A stretch of DNA of 40,707 nt. Origin: an uncultured Clostridia bacterium. Lineage in GTDB: Bacteria > Bacillota > Clostridia > Lachnospirales > Anaerotignaceae. A program made the translations under genes and the position numbers. This document shows positions 24,454 through 33,982 of this stretch, piece after piece; the first letter of the stretch is position 1, and the number at the start of each line of letters is the position of its first letter. The notes under the pieces are model-generated. The model had not been told where the DNA came from. It saw nothing but the letters and a program-made list of their open reading frames with translations, and made no database searches. The stretch is from positions 1 to 40,707 of the forward strand of contig CALWEX010000102.1 of NCBI GenBank assembly GCA_944377425.1, in the 5' to 3' direction.

Positions 24454-24465
24454 TATATTTTTGCC

Positions 24466-24494
24466 TTGATTTATTTTTAAATATATGGTATAAA
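24466..24494 (+). promoter_or_regulatory. Promoter of the T-box-leuS unit
   Basis: TTGATT (24466-24471), 17-base spacer, TATAAA (24489-24494). It starts the leader about 20 bases before the T-box. A weak AGGCAA/TTGCCT hairpin (24444-24466) just before it may end the asparaginase transcript. Confidence 0.65.
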
Positions 24495-24516
24495 TTAATG
24501 TAATTTCATATTTCAG

Positions 24517-24737
24517 GCTTTGATAAGGAGCAGTAGGACTTAATATATTTTCAGAGAGCCGCCGGAAGGTGCAAGACGGCATTATATTTTTTCCGAACTC
24601 GCCTTTGAGCTTCAGGCTGAAATAATAGTAGGTCTGGCGTATGTCTGCGTTAAAGATTTTGAGTTGTGCCTTTTGGCAAAATAGAGTGGTACCGCGAGGA
24701 ATATCCTTCGTCTCTAAAGAGATGAGGGATTTTTTTA
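24517..24737 (+). promoter_or_regulatory. Leucine T-box riboswitch
   Basis: A canonical T-box leader fills most of the 347-base gap before leuS. Seen: Stem I with AGAGAGCCG and GGTGCAAG, a specifier loop GAACTC with CTC (Leu) at 24598-24600, the antiterminator T-box AGAGTGGTACCGCG (24683-24696), and a 13-bp terminator stem (about 24702-24736) ending in a T-run. Uncharged tRNA-Leu with a GAG anticodon would favour antitermination and raise LeuRS synthesis. Confidence 0.96.
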
Positions 24738-24800
24738 TTTTCACTTTAAAATCAGCAGATAATAAGCCGACTTTTAATAATCTTTTTGGGAGGAAATTAA

Positions 24801-27212
24801 ATGAACAGTCGTTATGAATTCGCCGCTATTGAAAAAAAATGGCGTGCTGAATGGGAAAAAAATCCTGTAAACAAAGAAGATGACACAAAACCTAAATACT
24901 ACTGCCTTGATATGTTCCCTTACCCATCAGGAACAGGCCTTCATGTAGGCCATTGGAGAGGCTATGTTTTAAGTGATGTTATAAGCCGCTATAAACTCCT
25001 TCAGGGCTATCAGATACTTCATCCAATGGGCTGGGATGCTTTTGGTCTTCCTGCTGAAAACTTTGCAATTAAAACAAATACTCATCCGGAAGTAAGCACA
25101 AAAGCAAATATTGCAAACGTTAAACGTCAGCTTCACGAAATAAGTGCTATTTATGACTGGAGCCGTGAAATAAATACAACAGATAAAGGCTACTACAAAT
25201 GGACACAGTGGATATTTGCCAGAATGTTTGAAAAAGGCCTTGCTTACGAAAAAGAAATGCCTCTTAACTGGTGCCCAAGCTGTAAATGCGTTTTAGCTAA
25301 TGAAGAAGCAACAAACGGCGTTTGTGAAAGATGCGGCGCACAGGTTACAAAAAAGAACCTTCGTCAGTGGATGCTTAAAATAACAAACTATGCCGAAAGA
25401 CTTCTTAACGACCTTAACAAACTTGACTGGCCGGAAAAAGTTAAAAAAATGCAGGCTGACTGGATTGGCAAAAGCTATGGTGCAGAGGTTGATTTTAAAA
25501 TAAACGGTACAGACAAAAAAATAACAGTTTACACAACAAGACCTGACACACTTTATGGTGCTACATTTATGGTTCTTTCACCTGAGCATAAGCTTGTTAA
25601 GGAAATAGCTACAGATGAATGCAGACAGGCTGTTGAAGATTACTGCTATCAGGCATCAACAAAATCATCTGTAGACCGTATGTCAGATAAAGAAAAAACA
25701 GGTGTATTTACAGGCGCTTATGGTGTTAACCCATTAAATAATGCCCTTATACCTATCTGGGTTGCAGACTATGTACTTGCTGATTATGGTACAGGAGCTA
25801 TCATGTGCGTACCTGCACACGATGAACGTGACTTTGAGTTTGCTAAAAAATTCAATCTTCCTATTATTCAGGTTATTAAACCAAAGGACGAGGAAGAAAA
25901 AGAGCTTACAGAAGCTTATACAGGCGATGGTGTTATGATTAACTCACCTCTTTTTGAAGGCATGACAGCTTTTGAAGCTAAAGAAAAAGCTCCACACATG
26001 CTTGAAGAAAAAGGTCTTGGCAAAAAGACAGTTAATTATAAGCTCCGTGACTGGGTATTCTCAAGACAGAGATATTGGGGAGAGCCTATTCCTCTTGTTC
26101 ACTGCCCTCACTGTGGAACAGTTGTTGTTCCTGATGACCAGCTTCCTGTTGAGCTTCCTGAAGTTGAAAACTACAAACCTACAGATACAGGAGAATCACC
26201 TCTTGCAGCTATTGACAGCTGGGTAAATACTACATGTCCTAAATGCGGTGGTCCTGCTAAACGTGAGACTAACACAATGCCTCAATGGGCTGGTTCTTCT
26301 TGGTATTTCCTTAGATATGCCGACCCACACAACGATAAAGAGCTTGCAAGCAAAGAAGCACTTAAAAAATGGCTCCCTGTTGATATGTATGTAGGCGGTG
26401 TTGAGCATGCCGTTCTTCACCTTCTTTACGCAAGGTTCTACACAAAATTCCTTTATGATATAGGTGTTGTAGACTTTGACGAGCCATTCCTTAAGCTGTT
26501 CAATCAGGGTATGATTAACAAAGATGGTTCTAAGATGAGTAAGTCAAAAGGCAATGTAGTTTCACCTGACGACCTTGTTAAAAAATACGGCTGTGACTCA
26601 TTAAGAATGTATGAGCTTTTTGTTGGTCCGCCAGAAGTTGACTCAGAATGGGATGATAGTGGTATAGACGGTGTGTTCCGTTACCTTAACAGAGTATGGA
26701 AATTTATATACACATACAAAGATAAAGACCACGCACCAACAAAAGAATCTGATTTTGTTAAAAACACAATGATAGACCAGATTACAAAACGTCTTGAAGC
26801 CCTTACAACAAACACAGTTGTCAGCGGATTTATGGAGTACACATCTAAGATGATGGATGTTGCTAAAGCTCAGGACGGTATTGATAAGTCCTGCATTGAG
26901 GACCTTCTTATACTTCTTGCACCGTTTACTCCACATATTGCTCAAGAGTTATGGATTGATACAGGACATGAAGGTTCAATATTTGATGCAGAATGGCCAA
27001 AAGCTGACTTAACAAAGCTTACTGTTGATGAAATAACTATTCCATTACAGATTAACGGAAAATTCAGAGAAAATCTTACAATTTCAGCTGAAAGCGATAA
27101 AGATACAGTTCTTGCTAAGGCAAAAGAAATACTTGCTTCAAGACTTGCAGATAAAACAATAGTAAAAGAAATTTATGTTCCTAAAAAAATAGTTAATATT
27201 GTAGTTAAGTAA
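24801..27212 (+). CDS. leuS: Leucyl-tRNA synthetase
   Basis: It charges tRNA-Leu with leucine in the cytoplasm. An 803-residue bacterial class Ia synthetase. Seen: HIGH as HVGH at 48-51 in PYPSGTGLHVGHWRGY, a zinc-type C-x2-C pair region (WCPSCKC ... CERCGA), the CP1 editing domain with TTRPDTLYGATF and HDERDFEFA, a leucine-specific insertion with CPHCG and CPKCGG, and KMSKS at 578-582. The C-terminal VPKKIVNIVVK is as usual. The ATG has GGGAGG seven bases upstream. It is controlled by the T-box leader directly upstream and followed by a terminator; monocistronic. Confidence 0.98.
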   Translation: MNSRYEFAAIEKKWRAEWEKNPVNKEDDTKPKYYCLDMFPYPSGTGLHVGHWRGYVLSDVISRYKLLQGYQILHPMGWDAFGLPAENFAIKTNTHPEVSTKANIANVKRQLHEISAIYDWSREINTTDKGYYKWTQWIFARMFEKGLAYEKEMPLNWCPSCKCVLANEEATNGVCERCGAQVTKKNLRQWMLKITNYAERLLNDLNKLDWPEKVKKMQADWIGKSYGAEVDFKINGTDKKITVYTTRPDTLYGATFMVLSPEHKLVKEIATDECRQAVEDYCYQASTKSSVDRMSDKEKTGVFTGAYGVNPLNNALIPIWVADYVLADYGTGAIMCVPAHDERDFEFAKKFNLPIIQVIKPKDEEEKELTEAYTGDGVMINSPLFEGMTAFEAKEKAPHMLEEKGLGKKTVNYKLRDWVFSRQRYWGEPIPLVHCPHCGTVVVPDDQLPVELPEVENYKPTDTGESPLAAIDSWVNTTCPKCGGPAKRETNTMPQWAGSSWYFLRYADPHNDKELASKEALKKWLPVDMYVGGVEHAVLHLLYARFYTKFLYDIGVVDFDEPFLKLFNQGMINKDGSKMSKSKGNVVSPDDLVKKYGCDSLRMYELFVGPPEVDSEWDDSGIDGVFRYLNRVWKFIYTYKDKDHAPTKESDFVKNTMIDQITKRLEALTTNTVVSGFMEYTSKMMDVAKAQDGIDKSCIEDLLILLAPFTPHIAQELWIDTGHEGSIFDAEWPKADLTKLTVDEITIPLQINGKFRENLTISAESDKDTVLAKAKEILASRLADKTIVKEIYVPKKIVNIVVK

Positions 27213-27217
27213 TTTAA

Positions 27218-27252
27218 AAGGCGCTTTGTCTAACAAAAAGACAAGGCGCCTT
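27218..27252 (+). terminator. leuS terminator
   Basis: AAGGCGC-TTTGTCT pairs with AGACAA-GGCGCCTT, followed by a T-rich stretch. Confidence 0.8.
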
Positions 27253-27265
27253 CTTTAAATAAAAA

Positions 27266-27297
27266 AGCATGCTCAAGTTTAATTTCTTAAGCATGCT
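27266..27297 (-). terminator. SulP gene terminator
   Basis: AGCATGCTCAAG (27266-27277) and CTTAAGCATGCT (27286-27297) form a stem, with TTTTTT on the minus strand, seven bases after the stop. Confidence 0.8.
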
Positions 27298-27303
27298 TAT
27301 AAT

Positions 27304-28947
27304 TTATTTTATTTCATCTGCCCTCTTAAGAGCATCATCAATGCAGGCACATATATTTTCTTTGCCTATTTCATCTATAAATCCGGCTTTTTCAAGTACA
27401 TGCATAGGCTGTTCATTTACATGTGAAAGCACAAGTGTTACTTTGTTCTTCTTGCAGTCATTAAACAAAGTTTTAAGGCTTCTTAAAGCACTTATATCCA
27501 TTGAAGGAACTCCCCTCATTCTTAATATAAGTACATCTTTTGTTTTATCAAACATAAGCCTTGATATTTTATCGGCCATACCAAAAAACATAGGTCCGTT
27601 AAGTTCAAAAACAATAGTATTCTTAGGTACAACCTTAAGATTTATGTTGTCTGCATCCACACCATCTTCGCCTATATATTTCCAGCTTTCTACCTCTGTA
27701 ACATCTGCCATACGTTTCATAAAAAGTATTGCTGCCAACAAAAGACCAGCTATAATTGCAACTACAAGGTCGAATATAACTGTAAGAACAAGTGTTACAA
27801 GGAGTATTGAAATATCGCTCTTTGGCGATGTTTTAATAAGGTTTACACACTCTCTCCAGCCGCTCATATTATAAGCCACCATAAAAAGTATAGCCGCTAT
27901 TGCAGGCATAGGTATAAGCGCTGCATAAGGCATTAAAACAACCAATATAATAAGCAAAACAACAGCATGTACCATACCTGCTATTGGTGAACGACCGCCG
28001 TTTTTAATGTTAGCCGCCGTTCTTGCTATGGCGCCTGTTGCCGGTATACCGCCAAAAAGTGCTGAACCAATGTTTCCGGCGCCTTGAGCTATAAGCTCCA
28101 TGTTAGAATTGTGTCTGTCACCTATCATACCATCTGAAACAACACATGATAAAAGTGACTCAACAGCCGCCAATATGGCTATTGTAAAAGCGTCCGGCAG
28201 CGACTTTGTTATAACATCAAACGATAATGTTGGCAAAGTAATTGAAGGCAGGCTTGAAGATATAGTATATAAATCACCAATAGTATTTACATTTAAATTA
28301 AGAATTTTAACAAGTGCTGCCGATACGATAACGGCTATAAGTGAAGGCGGTATTTTATCCAGCGCTTTAATTTTAGGCCATAATATAAGTATAGCCAATG
28401 AAATTAAGCCAATAATCAGTGCCATAAAATTAATTGTTCCAATACTTTTAAATACCTCAACTATTTTACCTGTTGTTTCAATAGGCGAAGAAGAAAAAGT
28501 AAGACCTAAAAAATCTTTAACCTGTCCAACAGCTATTGTAACTGCTATACCGAATGTAAAACCTGTTGTTATAGTATAAGGTATAAACTTAATTAAGTTA
28601 CCAAGTCTTAAAACACCCATAACAATAAGTATAATACCGGCCAATACTGTAGCAACAATAAGTCCGTCCATACCGCTTGTGGCCACAATACCTGCTACTA
28701 TCGACGCAAAGGCTGCTGTTGGTCCTGCTATCTGCACCCTGCTTCCGCCAAAGAAAGAAATAATAAATCCGGCCACAATAGCTGTATAAAGACCTTGCTC
28801 CGGTCCAACCCCTGATGCCAGAGCAAGAGCTATTGATAACGGTAAGGCTATAATAGCAACTATAATTCCTGATATTACATCTTTAACAAACTGTTCTTTG
28901 CTGTAGCTTTTTAATACTGTAAAAAGCTTAGGCTTAAGCCCTTCCAT
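27304..28947 (-). CDS. SulP family anion transporter with STAS domain
   Basis: A 547-residue SLC26/SulP permease. Seen: the N-terminal DVISGIIVAIIALPLSIALALASGVGP and then GLYTAIVAGFI and GGSRVQIAGPTAAF (the SulP signature). Ten or more further hydrophobic segments follow, with a second conserved GGIPATGAIARTAANI, and a C-terminal STAS domain from about 440 on (IVFELNGPMFFGMADK, ILRMRGVPSMDISALRSL). Family members carry sulfate, bicarbonate, or dicarboxylates; the sequence alone does not choose. The ATG lies after GGGGGAT. Own promoter and terminator, so monocistronic. Confidence 0.94.
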   Translation of the reverse strand: MEGLKPKLFTVLKSYSKEQFVKDVISGIIVAIIALPLSIALALASGVGPEQGLYTAIVAGFIISFFGGSRVQIAGPTAAFASIVAGIVATSGMDGLIVATVLAGIILIVMGVLRLGNLIKFIPYTITTGFTFGIAVTIAVGQVKDFLGLTFSSSPIETTGKIVEVFKSIGTINFMALIIGLISLAILILWPKIKALDKIPPSLIAVIVSAALVKILNLNVNTIGDLYTISSSLPSITLPTLSFDVITKSLPDAFTIAILAAVESLLSCVVSDGMIGDRHNSNMELIAQGAGNIGSALFGGIPATGAIARTAANIKNGGRSPIAGMVHAVVLLIILVVLMPYAALIPMPAIAAILFMVAYNMSGWRECVNLIKTSPKSDISILLVTLVLTVIFDLVVAIIAGLLLAAILFMKRMADVTEVESWKYIGEDGVDADNINLKVVPKNTIVFELNGPMFFGMADKISRLMFDKTKDVLILRMRGVPSMDISALRSLKTLFNDCKKNKVTLVLSHVNEQPMHVLEKAGFIDEIGKENICACIDDALKRADEIK

Positions 28948-28990
28948 AATAAATAAATCCCCCTAATAATTAAAATTTTGCAGACATTTT

Positions 28991-29020
28991 ATAATAATAC
29001 GAAATTACTGTATATTTCAA
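28991..29020 (-). promoter_or_regulatory. Promoter of the SulP gene
   Basis: Minus strand TTGAAA (29015-29020), 18-base spacer, TATTAT (28991-28996). Confidence 0.5.
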
Positions 29021-29140
29021 TAGATTTATTAAAAATTTCTCATTTTTCGATTATAATATTTTGGATTATGGCCTTTTATAGCTAATTGTTTACAAATTAT
29101 TACGAATAATTATACAATACTGTATACAAAATATAAAAAA

Positions 29141-29173
29141 CAGCTGTATACATAGCGTTGTTGTATACAGCTG
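29141..29173 (-). terminator. yjdF terminator
   Basis: CAGCTGTATAC (29141-29151) and GTATACAGCTG (29163-29173) form a perfect 11-bp stem, with a T-run on the minus strand, just after the yjdF stop. Confidence 0.85.
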
Positions 29174-29179
29174 CTTTTA

Positions 29180-29599
29180 TTAATGACCTTTTCTTTTATC
29201 TTTCTTCTTTTCCTGTTTAATTATAAATATTTGCTCTTTTTTCTCTTTCTCCCTTAAACGCCTGCTTTTTTTAGACAATATTTTATTTTGTTCGTGCATT
29301 AATTTAATTGCCTGCTGAGCTTTTGTACCTATGCCGCTATTTTCTGTCTGTTTTTTAATAAGCCTCTGCATGCGTTTGGGATTAATACGTTTTTCAGCAT
29401 GTTCATCTGATAGTAAATATGGACTAAACCTCATTTTTACAAAATTCCTAAGCATGAAACTATAAATTTCATAATCCTTTGGCTCCTTGCCAAATATTAC
29501 TCTGCTTACCTCGTATTTTATGCCGTCATCCCTTTCGTATACACCCTGATAGAACGTACCGTCAAAAAACACTGTAAAAGTAAATTTAGTCTTATCCAT
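29180..29599 (-). CDS. yjdF: YjdF family (DUF2992) protein
   Basis: A 139-residue DUF2992 protein. Seen: the N-terminal beta-rich FTVFFDGTFYQGVYERDD and YEVSRVIFGKEPKDYEIY, a middle segment with KRMQRLIKKQ and GIGTKAQQAIKLMHEQNK, and a very basic C-terminal tail (KKSRRLREKEKKEQ to the end) that looks RNA-binding. The function is unproven; the family is known from genes under the yjdF riboswitch and is thought to help cells cope with azaaromatic compounds. The ATG has GGAGG nine bases upstream. The riboswitch sits directly before it (29612-29720), and the gene ends at its own terminator. Confidence 0.93.
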   Translation of the reverse strand: MDKTKFTFTVFFDGTFYQGVYERDDGIKYEVSRVIFGKEPKDYEIYSFMLRNFVKMRFSPYLLSDEHAEKRINPKRMQRLIKKQTENSGIGTKAQQAIKLMHEQNKILSKKSRRLREKEKKEQIFIIKQEKKKDKRKGH

Positions 29600-29611
29600 A
29601 TTCTTTTTCCT

Positions 29612-29720
29612 CCTTTAAAAAACACAGCATCGTCCGGACAACCAAGGAGGCAGGTTACTGACAGTTATAAATATTTAAACTGCGCCCGGACTACCAACCG
29701 GGCAGTGTTTTTGCCGACGC
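29612..29720 (-). promoter_or_regulatory. yjdF riboswitch (azaaromatic-sensing RNA)
   Basis: A structured leader directly upstream of yjdF: a closing stem AAAAACAC/GTGTTTTT, a hairpin CCCGG...CCGGG (29685-29702 on the plus map), then CTGTCAGTAACC and TTGTCCGGAC segments, followed immediately by the AAAGGAGG ribosome binding site. Arrangement and gene match the known yjdF motif RNA, whose members bind azaaromatic heterocycles. The nearness of the ribosome binding site suggests control of translation. Confidence 0.85.
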
Positions 29721-29740
29721 TTTAAAATACTAAAAATAAA

Positions 29741-29758
29741 TGCCGATAAAAACCGGCA
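29741..29758 (-). terminator. glyA terminator
   Basis: TGCCG (29741-29745) and CGGCA (29754-29758), with TTTATTTTT following on the minus strand. It separates glyA from yjdF. Confidence 0.65.
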
Positions 29759-29779
29759 CTTATTTTAAAATATAATTAA

Positions 29780-31027
29780 TTATTTATAAATTGGATATTT
29801 GTCACAAATTTTTGTAACTTCTTCTCTTATAAAGTCAGCCTTAGCATCAAAGTCTGTAATAACAAGGTTAATAAGCTCTGCTACCTTAGCCATATCAGCT
29901 TCTACAAGACCTCTTGATGTAACAGCAGGTGTACCAATTCTTACACCAGATGTAATAAACGGACTTCTTGGGTCGTTAGGAACAGCATTCTTATTAAGTG
30001 TAATATAAACTTCATCACACTTATTCTGAAGCTCTTTGCCTGTTATTTCAAGTCCTCTTAAGTCAAGAAGCATAAGGTGGTTGTCTGTACCGCCTGTAAG
30101 AAGCTTAAGACCATGACTCATAAGACCGTCAGCAAGAGCCTTTGCGTTTTTAACAACCTGTGTCTGATATGCTTTAAACTCTGGTTTAAGGGCTTCACCA
30201 AAGCAAACTGCTTTGCCAGCAATAACATGCATAAGTGGGCCACCCTGAATACCAGGGAATATAGCTTTGTTAAAGTTGAATTTTTCATTAATCTTGTTGT
30301 TTGAAAGAATAAGACCGCCTCTTGGTCCTCTGAGTGTTTTATGTGTTGTTGTTGTAACAACATCAGCATAAGGAATTGGGCTTTCATGAAGACCAGCAGC
30401 AACAAGGCCTGCAATGTGTGCCATATCTACCATAAGGTAAGCACCGCATTCGTCTGCTACTTCTCTGAACTTTTTAAAGTCTATCTTTCTTGCATAAGCT
30501 GAAGCACCAGCAATAATAAGCTTTGGCTTTGCTTCAAGAGCTACTCTTCTAAGCTCATCATAATCAATAAAGCCTTCATCATTTACACCATAAGGCACTA
30601 CATTAAAATATTTGCCTGACATATTAACAGGGCTGCCATGTGTAAGGTGACCACCATGAGCAAGGTTCATACCAAGAACAGTATCACCTGGCTCAAGCAT
30701 AGCAAAAAATACAGCCATATTAGCCTGTGCTCCTGAATGAGGCTGAACATTTGCATATTCACAGCCAAAAAGCTCTTTTGCTCTGTCAATAGCTATCTGC
30801 TCTATAATATCAACATTCTCGCATCCACCATAATAGCGTTTTCCTGGATAACCCTCAGCATATTTATTTGTAAGTATGCTTCCCATAGCCATCATAACAG
30901 GCTCTGAAACAATGTTCTCGGAAGCTATAAGCTCCAAATTTCTATTCTGGCGTTTAAACTCAAGCTCCATAGCTTCGCCAACTTCTTTATCGTAAGCTGT
31001 TAAAGCCTTCATAACATCTTTAATCAT
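29780..31027 (-). CDS. glyA: Serine hydroxymethyltransferase
   Basis: A PLP enzyme converting serine and tetrahydrofolate to glycine and 5,10-methylene-THF. The ATG at 31027 is chosen (AAGGAGA eight bases upstream), giving 415 residues, the usual length; an in-frame start at 31090 lies upstream of the promoter -10 box and is not real. Seen: [52 protein letters not shown], the PLP Lys in [15 protein letters not shown], and [15 protein letters not shown]. Own promoter at 31076-31104. Central one-carbon metabolism. Confidence 0.97.
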   Translation of the reverse strand: MIKDVMKALTAYDKEVGEAMELEFKRQNRNLELIASENIVSEPVMMAMGSILTNKYAEGYPGKRYYGGCENVDIIEQIAIDRAKELFGCEYANVQPHSGAQANMAVFFAMLEPGDTVLGMNLAHGGHLTHGSPVNMSGKYFNVVPYGVNDEGFIDYDELRRVALEAKPKLIIAGASAYARKIDFKKFREVADECGAYLMVDMAHIAGLVAAGLHESPIPYADVVTTTTHKTLRGPRGGLILSNNKINEKFNFNKAIFPGIQGGPLMHVIAGKAVCFGEALKPEFKAYQTQVVKNAKALADGLMSHGLKLLTGGTDNHLMLLDLRGLEITGKELQNKCDEVYITLNKNAVPNDPRSPFITSGVRIGTPAVTSRGLVEADMAKVAELINLVITDFDAKADFIREEVTKICDKYPIYK

Positions 31028-31075
31028 TTTGCAATTCTCCTTTTCTTTATAACTACTGAAAAACAGCGTAAATTT

Positions 31076-31104
31076 ATTATACTTTATCATTTTAAATTGT
31101 TCAA
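31076..31104 (-). promoter_or_regulatory. glyA promoter
   Basis: Minus strand TTGAAC (31099-31104), 17-base spacer, TATAAT (31076-31081), about 50 bases before the start. It lies in the gap after the MATE gene, so glyA can be transcribed alone. Confidence 0.75.
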
Positions 31105-31111
31105 CAATAAA

Positions 31112-32482
31112 TTAAGCTTCTGCGCCTACGGTTTGATTTCTTTTTTTTAATAATTTTTTGTAAGCATATATGAAAAGCGAGGCTTCTAAGGCAAGTGCGG
31201 CAATCCACGAAAGCGGATATGACAGAAAAAGAGTAAAGAACTCTCTATGTGACTGAAAATAAGTAAATACAAATACCAGCCTTATGCCGCATACACATAC
31301 AAGCGCTATACACATTGATGAGAACGAATACCCAATACCTCTTAAAGCACCAGTTGTGGTATCCATCATTCCGCAAATAAAATATGTAGCGCACATTATA
31401 GAAAGCCTAATAACACCGTATTGTATAACTTCAGGGTCTTTGGAATAAATACCTATAAGCAAATCTGAAGCAGCGTATATTCCTGCACCCATTACAATTC
31501 CTACAACACATACAAGGAAAATACATTCACCATATATTTTTATAATCCTCTTAATTTTGCCTGCACCGTAATTTTGGCTTATAAAAGTAAGTGCAGACTG
31601 ATTAAACGAGTTCATAGCAACATAAATAATGTTTTCTATACTGGAAGAAGCGGCATTTCCTGCCATTACCGCAGCACCAAAAGAGTTAACTGAAGACTGT
31701 ATTATTACATTTGAAAAATTAAACACAGCACTTTGCAGTCCAGCCGGTATACCTATTTTAAATATCTGTATAAGCCTTAATTTATATATTTTAAGCTTTT
31801 TTAAATTAAGTTTATATGTTTCGTCTGTTGAAAGAAACCTTTTAAGTATAAGCAGTGCTGATATACACTGAGAAATAGTTGTAGCCAAACCTACTCCTGC
31901 AACATCCATATTAAATAAAATAACAAAAATTAAGTTAAGTATAATATTAATTATTCCGCCTAATGTAAGATAGAGCAAAGGTCTTTTTGTATCGCCAAAT
32001 GCTCTTAATATGGCACTGCCAAAGTTATAAAGCATTGTAGCAGGCATACCAATAAAATAAATTCTCAAATAAAGCGAGGATTTATTTAAAACATTTTCTG
32101 GCGAACCCATTAATATAAGTATAGGTTTTGTAAAGAGCACACCTACAAATACCAATATTACACCGCTTATAAGGCTTGTAAGCACTGAAGTATGTACTGT
32201 TTCTTCTATTCCTTTATTATCACCTGTGCCTATAAGTCTTGCAGTTACTGCGTTTGCACCTATCGATATACCTATAAAAAAGTTAACAAGCAAACTGATA
32301 AGCGCTGTTGTACTGCCTACTGCCGCAAGAGAATCACTACCTGCATATCGTCCTACTACTATGGTGTCAGCAGCATTAAATAACAGCTGCAAAACACCTG
32401 TAAGTATAACAGGAATAGCAAATATAATGATTTTTCCCATTAAAGGCCCGTTAAGCATGTCAAATTGTTTCTGCTTTTCCAT
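31112..32482 (-). CDS. MATE family efflux transporter
   Basis: A 456-residue, twelve-helix multidrug and toxin extrusion protein. Seen: MGKIIIFAIPVILTGVLQLLF, the NAADTIVVGRYAGSDSLAAVG block (a DinF/NorM-family hallmark) with GIGIGANAV-like FIGISIGANAVTARLIG, the repeat-half mirror AGNAASSSIENIIYVAMNSFNQS, and GALRGIGYS. It exports cationic drugs or metabolites using a Na+ or H+ gradient. The ATG has GAGGGGG eight bases upstream. It lies 90 bases after glmM, beyond a terminator; I see no clear promoter of its own, so some read-through from glmM is possible. Confidence 0.93.
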   Translation of the reverse strand: MEKQKQFDMLNGPLMGKIIIFAIPVILTGVLQLLFNAADTIVVGRYAGSDSLAAVGSTTALISLLVNFFIGISIGANAVTARLIGTGDNKGIEETVHTSVLTSLISGVILVFVGVLFTKPILILMGSPENVLNKSSLYLRIYFIGMPATMLYNFGSAILRAFGDTKRPLLYLTLGGIINIILNLIFVILFNMDVAGVGLATTISQCISALLILKRFLSTDETYKLNLKKLKIYKLRLIQIFKIGIPAGLQSAVFNFSNVIIQSSVNSFGAAVMAGNAASSSIENIIYVAMNSFNQSALTFISQNYGAGKIKRIIKIYGECIFLVCVVGIVMGAGIYAASDLLIGIYSKDPEVIQYGVIRLSIMCATYFICGMMDTTTGALRGIGYSFSSMCIALVCVCGIRLVFVFTYFQSHREFFTLFLSYPLSWIAALALEASLFIYAYKKLLKKRNQTVGAEA

Positions 32483-32534
32483 AATGATACCCCCTCTGTC
32501 AAAAATTCCCCTTGTGAAAAATTATATATTAAAA

Positions 32535-32553
32535 CGCCGGAAAAATCCCGGCG
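32535..32553 (-). terminator. glmM terminator
   Basis: CGCCGG (32535-32540) and CCGGCG (32548-32553) form a GC-rich stem, followed by TTTT on the minus strand. Confidence 0.75.
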
Positions 32554-32572
32554 CGTAATAACAGAAGCGGAC

Positions 32573-33925
32573 TTATACCGCCTCATATCCTTTATTCTTT
32601 ATTGTATTTAAAATATAATCAACATTCTCCTCACAAATTTCTGTTGTTTCAGCTTCAACCATAACTCTTATAAGAGGCTCTGTGCCGCTTTCTCTAACAA
32701 GCACCCTGCCGTTAGAACCAAGTTTTAAGGCAACCTCATTAACAGCCTTTTGAACATCTTCATCAGCCTGTGCTTCTTTTTTATCCTTAACCTTTATGTT
32801 TTTAAGTATTTGAGGATAAATTTTAACAGGCTCTGTAAGCTTGCTCAAAGGCTCTTTAGACTCAATCATAGCTTCCATCATTTTAATAGCAGTCAAAATA
32901 CCGTCACCTGTAGTGGCGTATTTTCTAAATATTATATGTCCACTTTGCTCTCCGCCTATACGATGGCCGTTTTTAACCATGTTTTCATAAACGTACTTGT
33001 CACCTACGTTTGTTTTTTCGTAAGATATGCCTTGCGCATCAAGAGCTTTATAAAGTCCAAGGTTAGACATAACAGTTGTTACAATAGTATTGTTTAAAAG
33101 CTTGCCGCGGCGCTTCATATAACAGCCGTAAACATAAAGTATTAAATCACCGTTTACCACATTGCCCTTCTCATCCACAGCTATACATCTGTCAGCATCT
33201 CCGTCAAAAGCAAAACCTGTATCAAGTCCCTTTTCCTTAACAAATTTCTGAAGGCACTCTATGTGTGTTGAACCACAGTTCATATTAATATTTGTTCCGT
33301 CAGGCTCAGCATTTATAACATAAGTTTTTGCTCCAAGAGCATCAAAAACACTCTTTGCAATCATCCATGCACTGCCGTTTGCACAGTCAAGACCAACTTT
33401 TATATCTTGATATGAACGTGTTGCAAGAGAAATTAAATAACCTATATATCTATTTCTTCCGGCAGAATAGTCAACTGTTCTGCCTATATTCTCTCTATGA
33501 GCATTTGGAAGCTCGCCTAATTTTCCGTCTAAATAATCTTCTATTTTAAGTATTGTTTCTTCATCCATTTTTTCGCCACGGTTATTAATTAGCTTAATTC
33601 CGTTATCATAAAAAGGATTATGGCTTGCTGAAATCATAATACCGCAGTCAAAATCTTCAGTTCTGGCTACATAAGCAACACTTGGAGTTGTTGTAACGTG
33701 TAAAAGATACGCGTCAGCGCCTGTAGAAGTTATACCTGCTCCAAGAGCGTATTCAAACATATAGCTTGAACGCCTTGTATCCTTGCCTATAACAATTTTG
33801 CATCTTTCATTTTTATCTTTGCCGTAGTACCAGCCAAGAAATCTTCCCACCTCAAAAGCATGGTTTACAGTAAGGTTAACATTAGCTTCACCCCTGAAGC
33901 CGTCTGTACCGAAATATTTTCCCAT
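32573..33925 (-). CDS. glmM: Phosphoglucosamine mutase
   Basis: It interconverts glucosamine-6-phosphate and glucosamine-1-phosphate for peptidoglycan precursor synthesis. 450 residues. Seen: the opening GKYFGTDGFRGEAN, the phospho-Ser loop ISASHNPF with Ser101, the magnesium loop DGDADR at 241-246, the sugar-binding GGEQSGHII and the C-terminal phosphate loop RESGTEPLIRVM. These are the GlmM forms of the phosphohexomutase motifs. The ATG has AAGGAAG nine bases upstream. A candidate promoter at 33995-34023 lies inside the inverted repeat that follows the upstream gene. Confidence 0.97.
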   Translation of the reverse strand: MGKYFGTDGFRGEANVNLTVNHAFEVGRFLGWYYGKDKNERCKIVIGKDTRRSSYMFEYALGAGITSTGADAYLLHVTTTPSVAYVARTEDFDCGIMISASHNPFYDNGIKLINNRGEKMDEETILKIEDYLDGKLGELPNAHRENIGRTVDYSAGRNRYIGYLISLATRSYQDIKVGLDCANGSAWMIAKSVFDALGAKTYVINAEPDGTNINMNCGSTHIECLQKFVKEKGLDTGFAFDGDADRCIAVDEKGNVVNGDLILYVYGCYMKRRGKLLNNTIVTTVMSNLGLYKALDAQGISYEKTNVGDKYVYENMVKNGHRIGGEQSGHIIFRKYATTGDGILTAIKMMEAMIESKEPLSKLTEPVKIYPQILKNIKVKDKKEAQADEDVQKAVNEVALKLGSNGRVLVRESGTEPLIRVMVEAETTEICEENVDYILNTIKNKGYEAV

Positions 33926-33982
33926 TTATATATCTTCCTTCCAAATAATCATTCTAATATTAAAATATTCTCATAAAAACTT

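Noticed and set aside
27269..27874. 201-codon open frame on the plus strand opposite the SulP gene
   Set aside because: No ribosome binding site and Ser/Leu-rich shadow composition; the SulP STAS domain is clearly coded on the other strand.
29105..29127. Dyad TATACA-N4-TGTATA upstream of the SulP promoter
   Set aside because: Could be an operator, but it lies some 90 bases above the SulP -35 box in very AT-rich sequence and next to the yjdF terminator; not strong enough to list as a site.
31028..31090. N-terminal extension of glyA
   Set aside because: The extension lies over the promoter -10 box and lacks a ribosome binding site; the start at 31027 gives the normal 415-residue enzyme.
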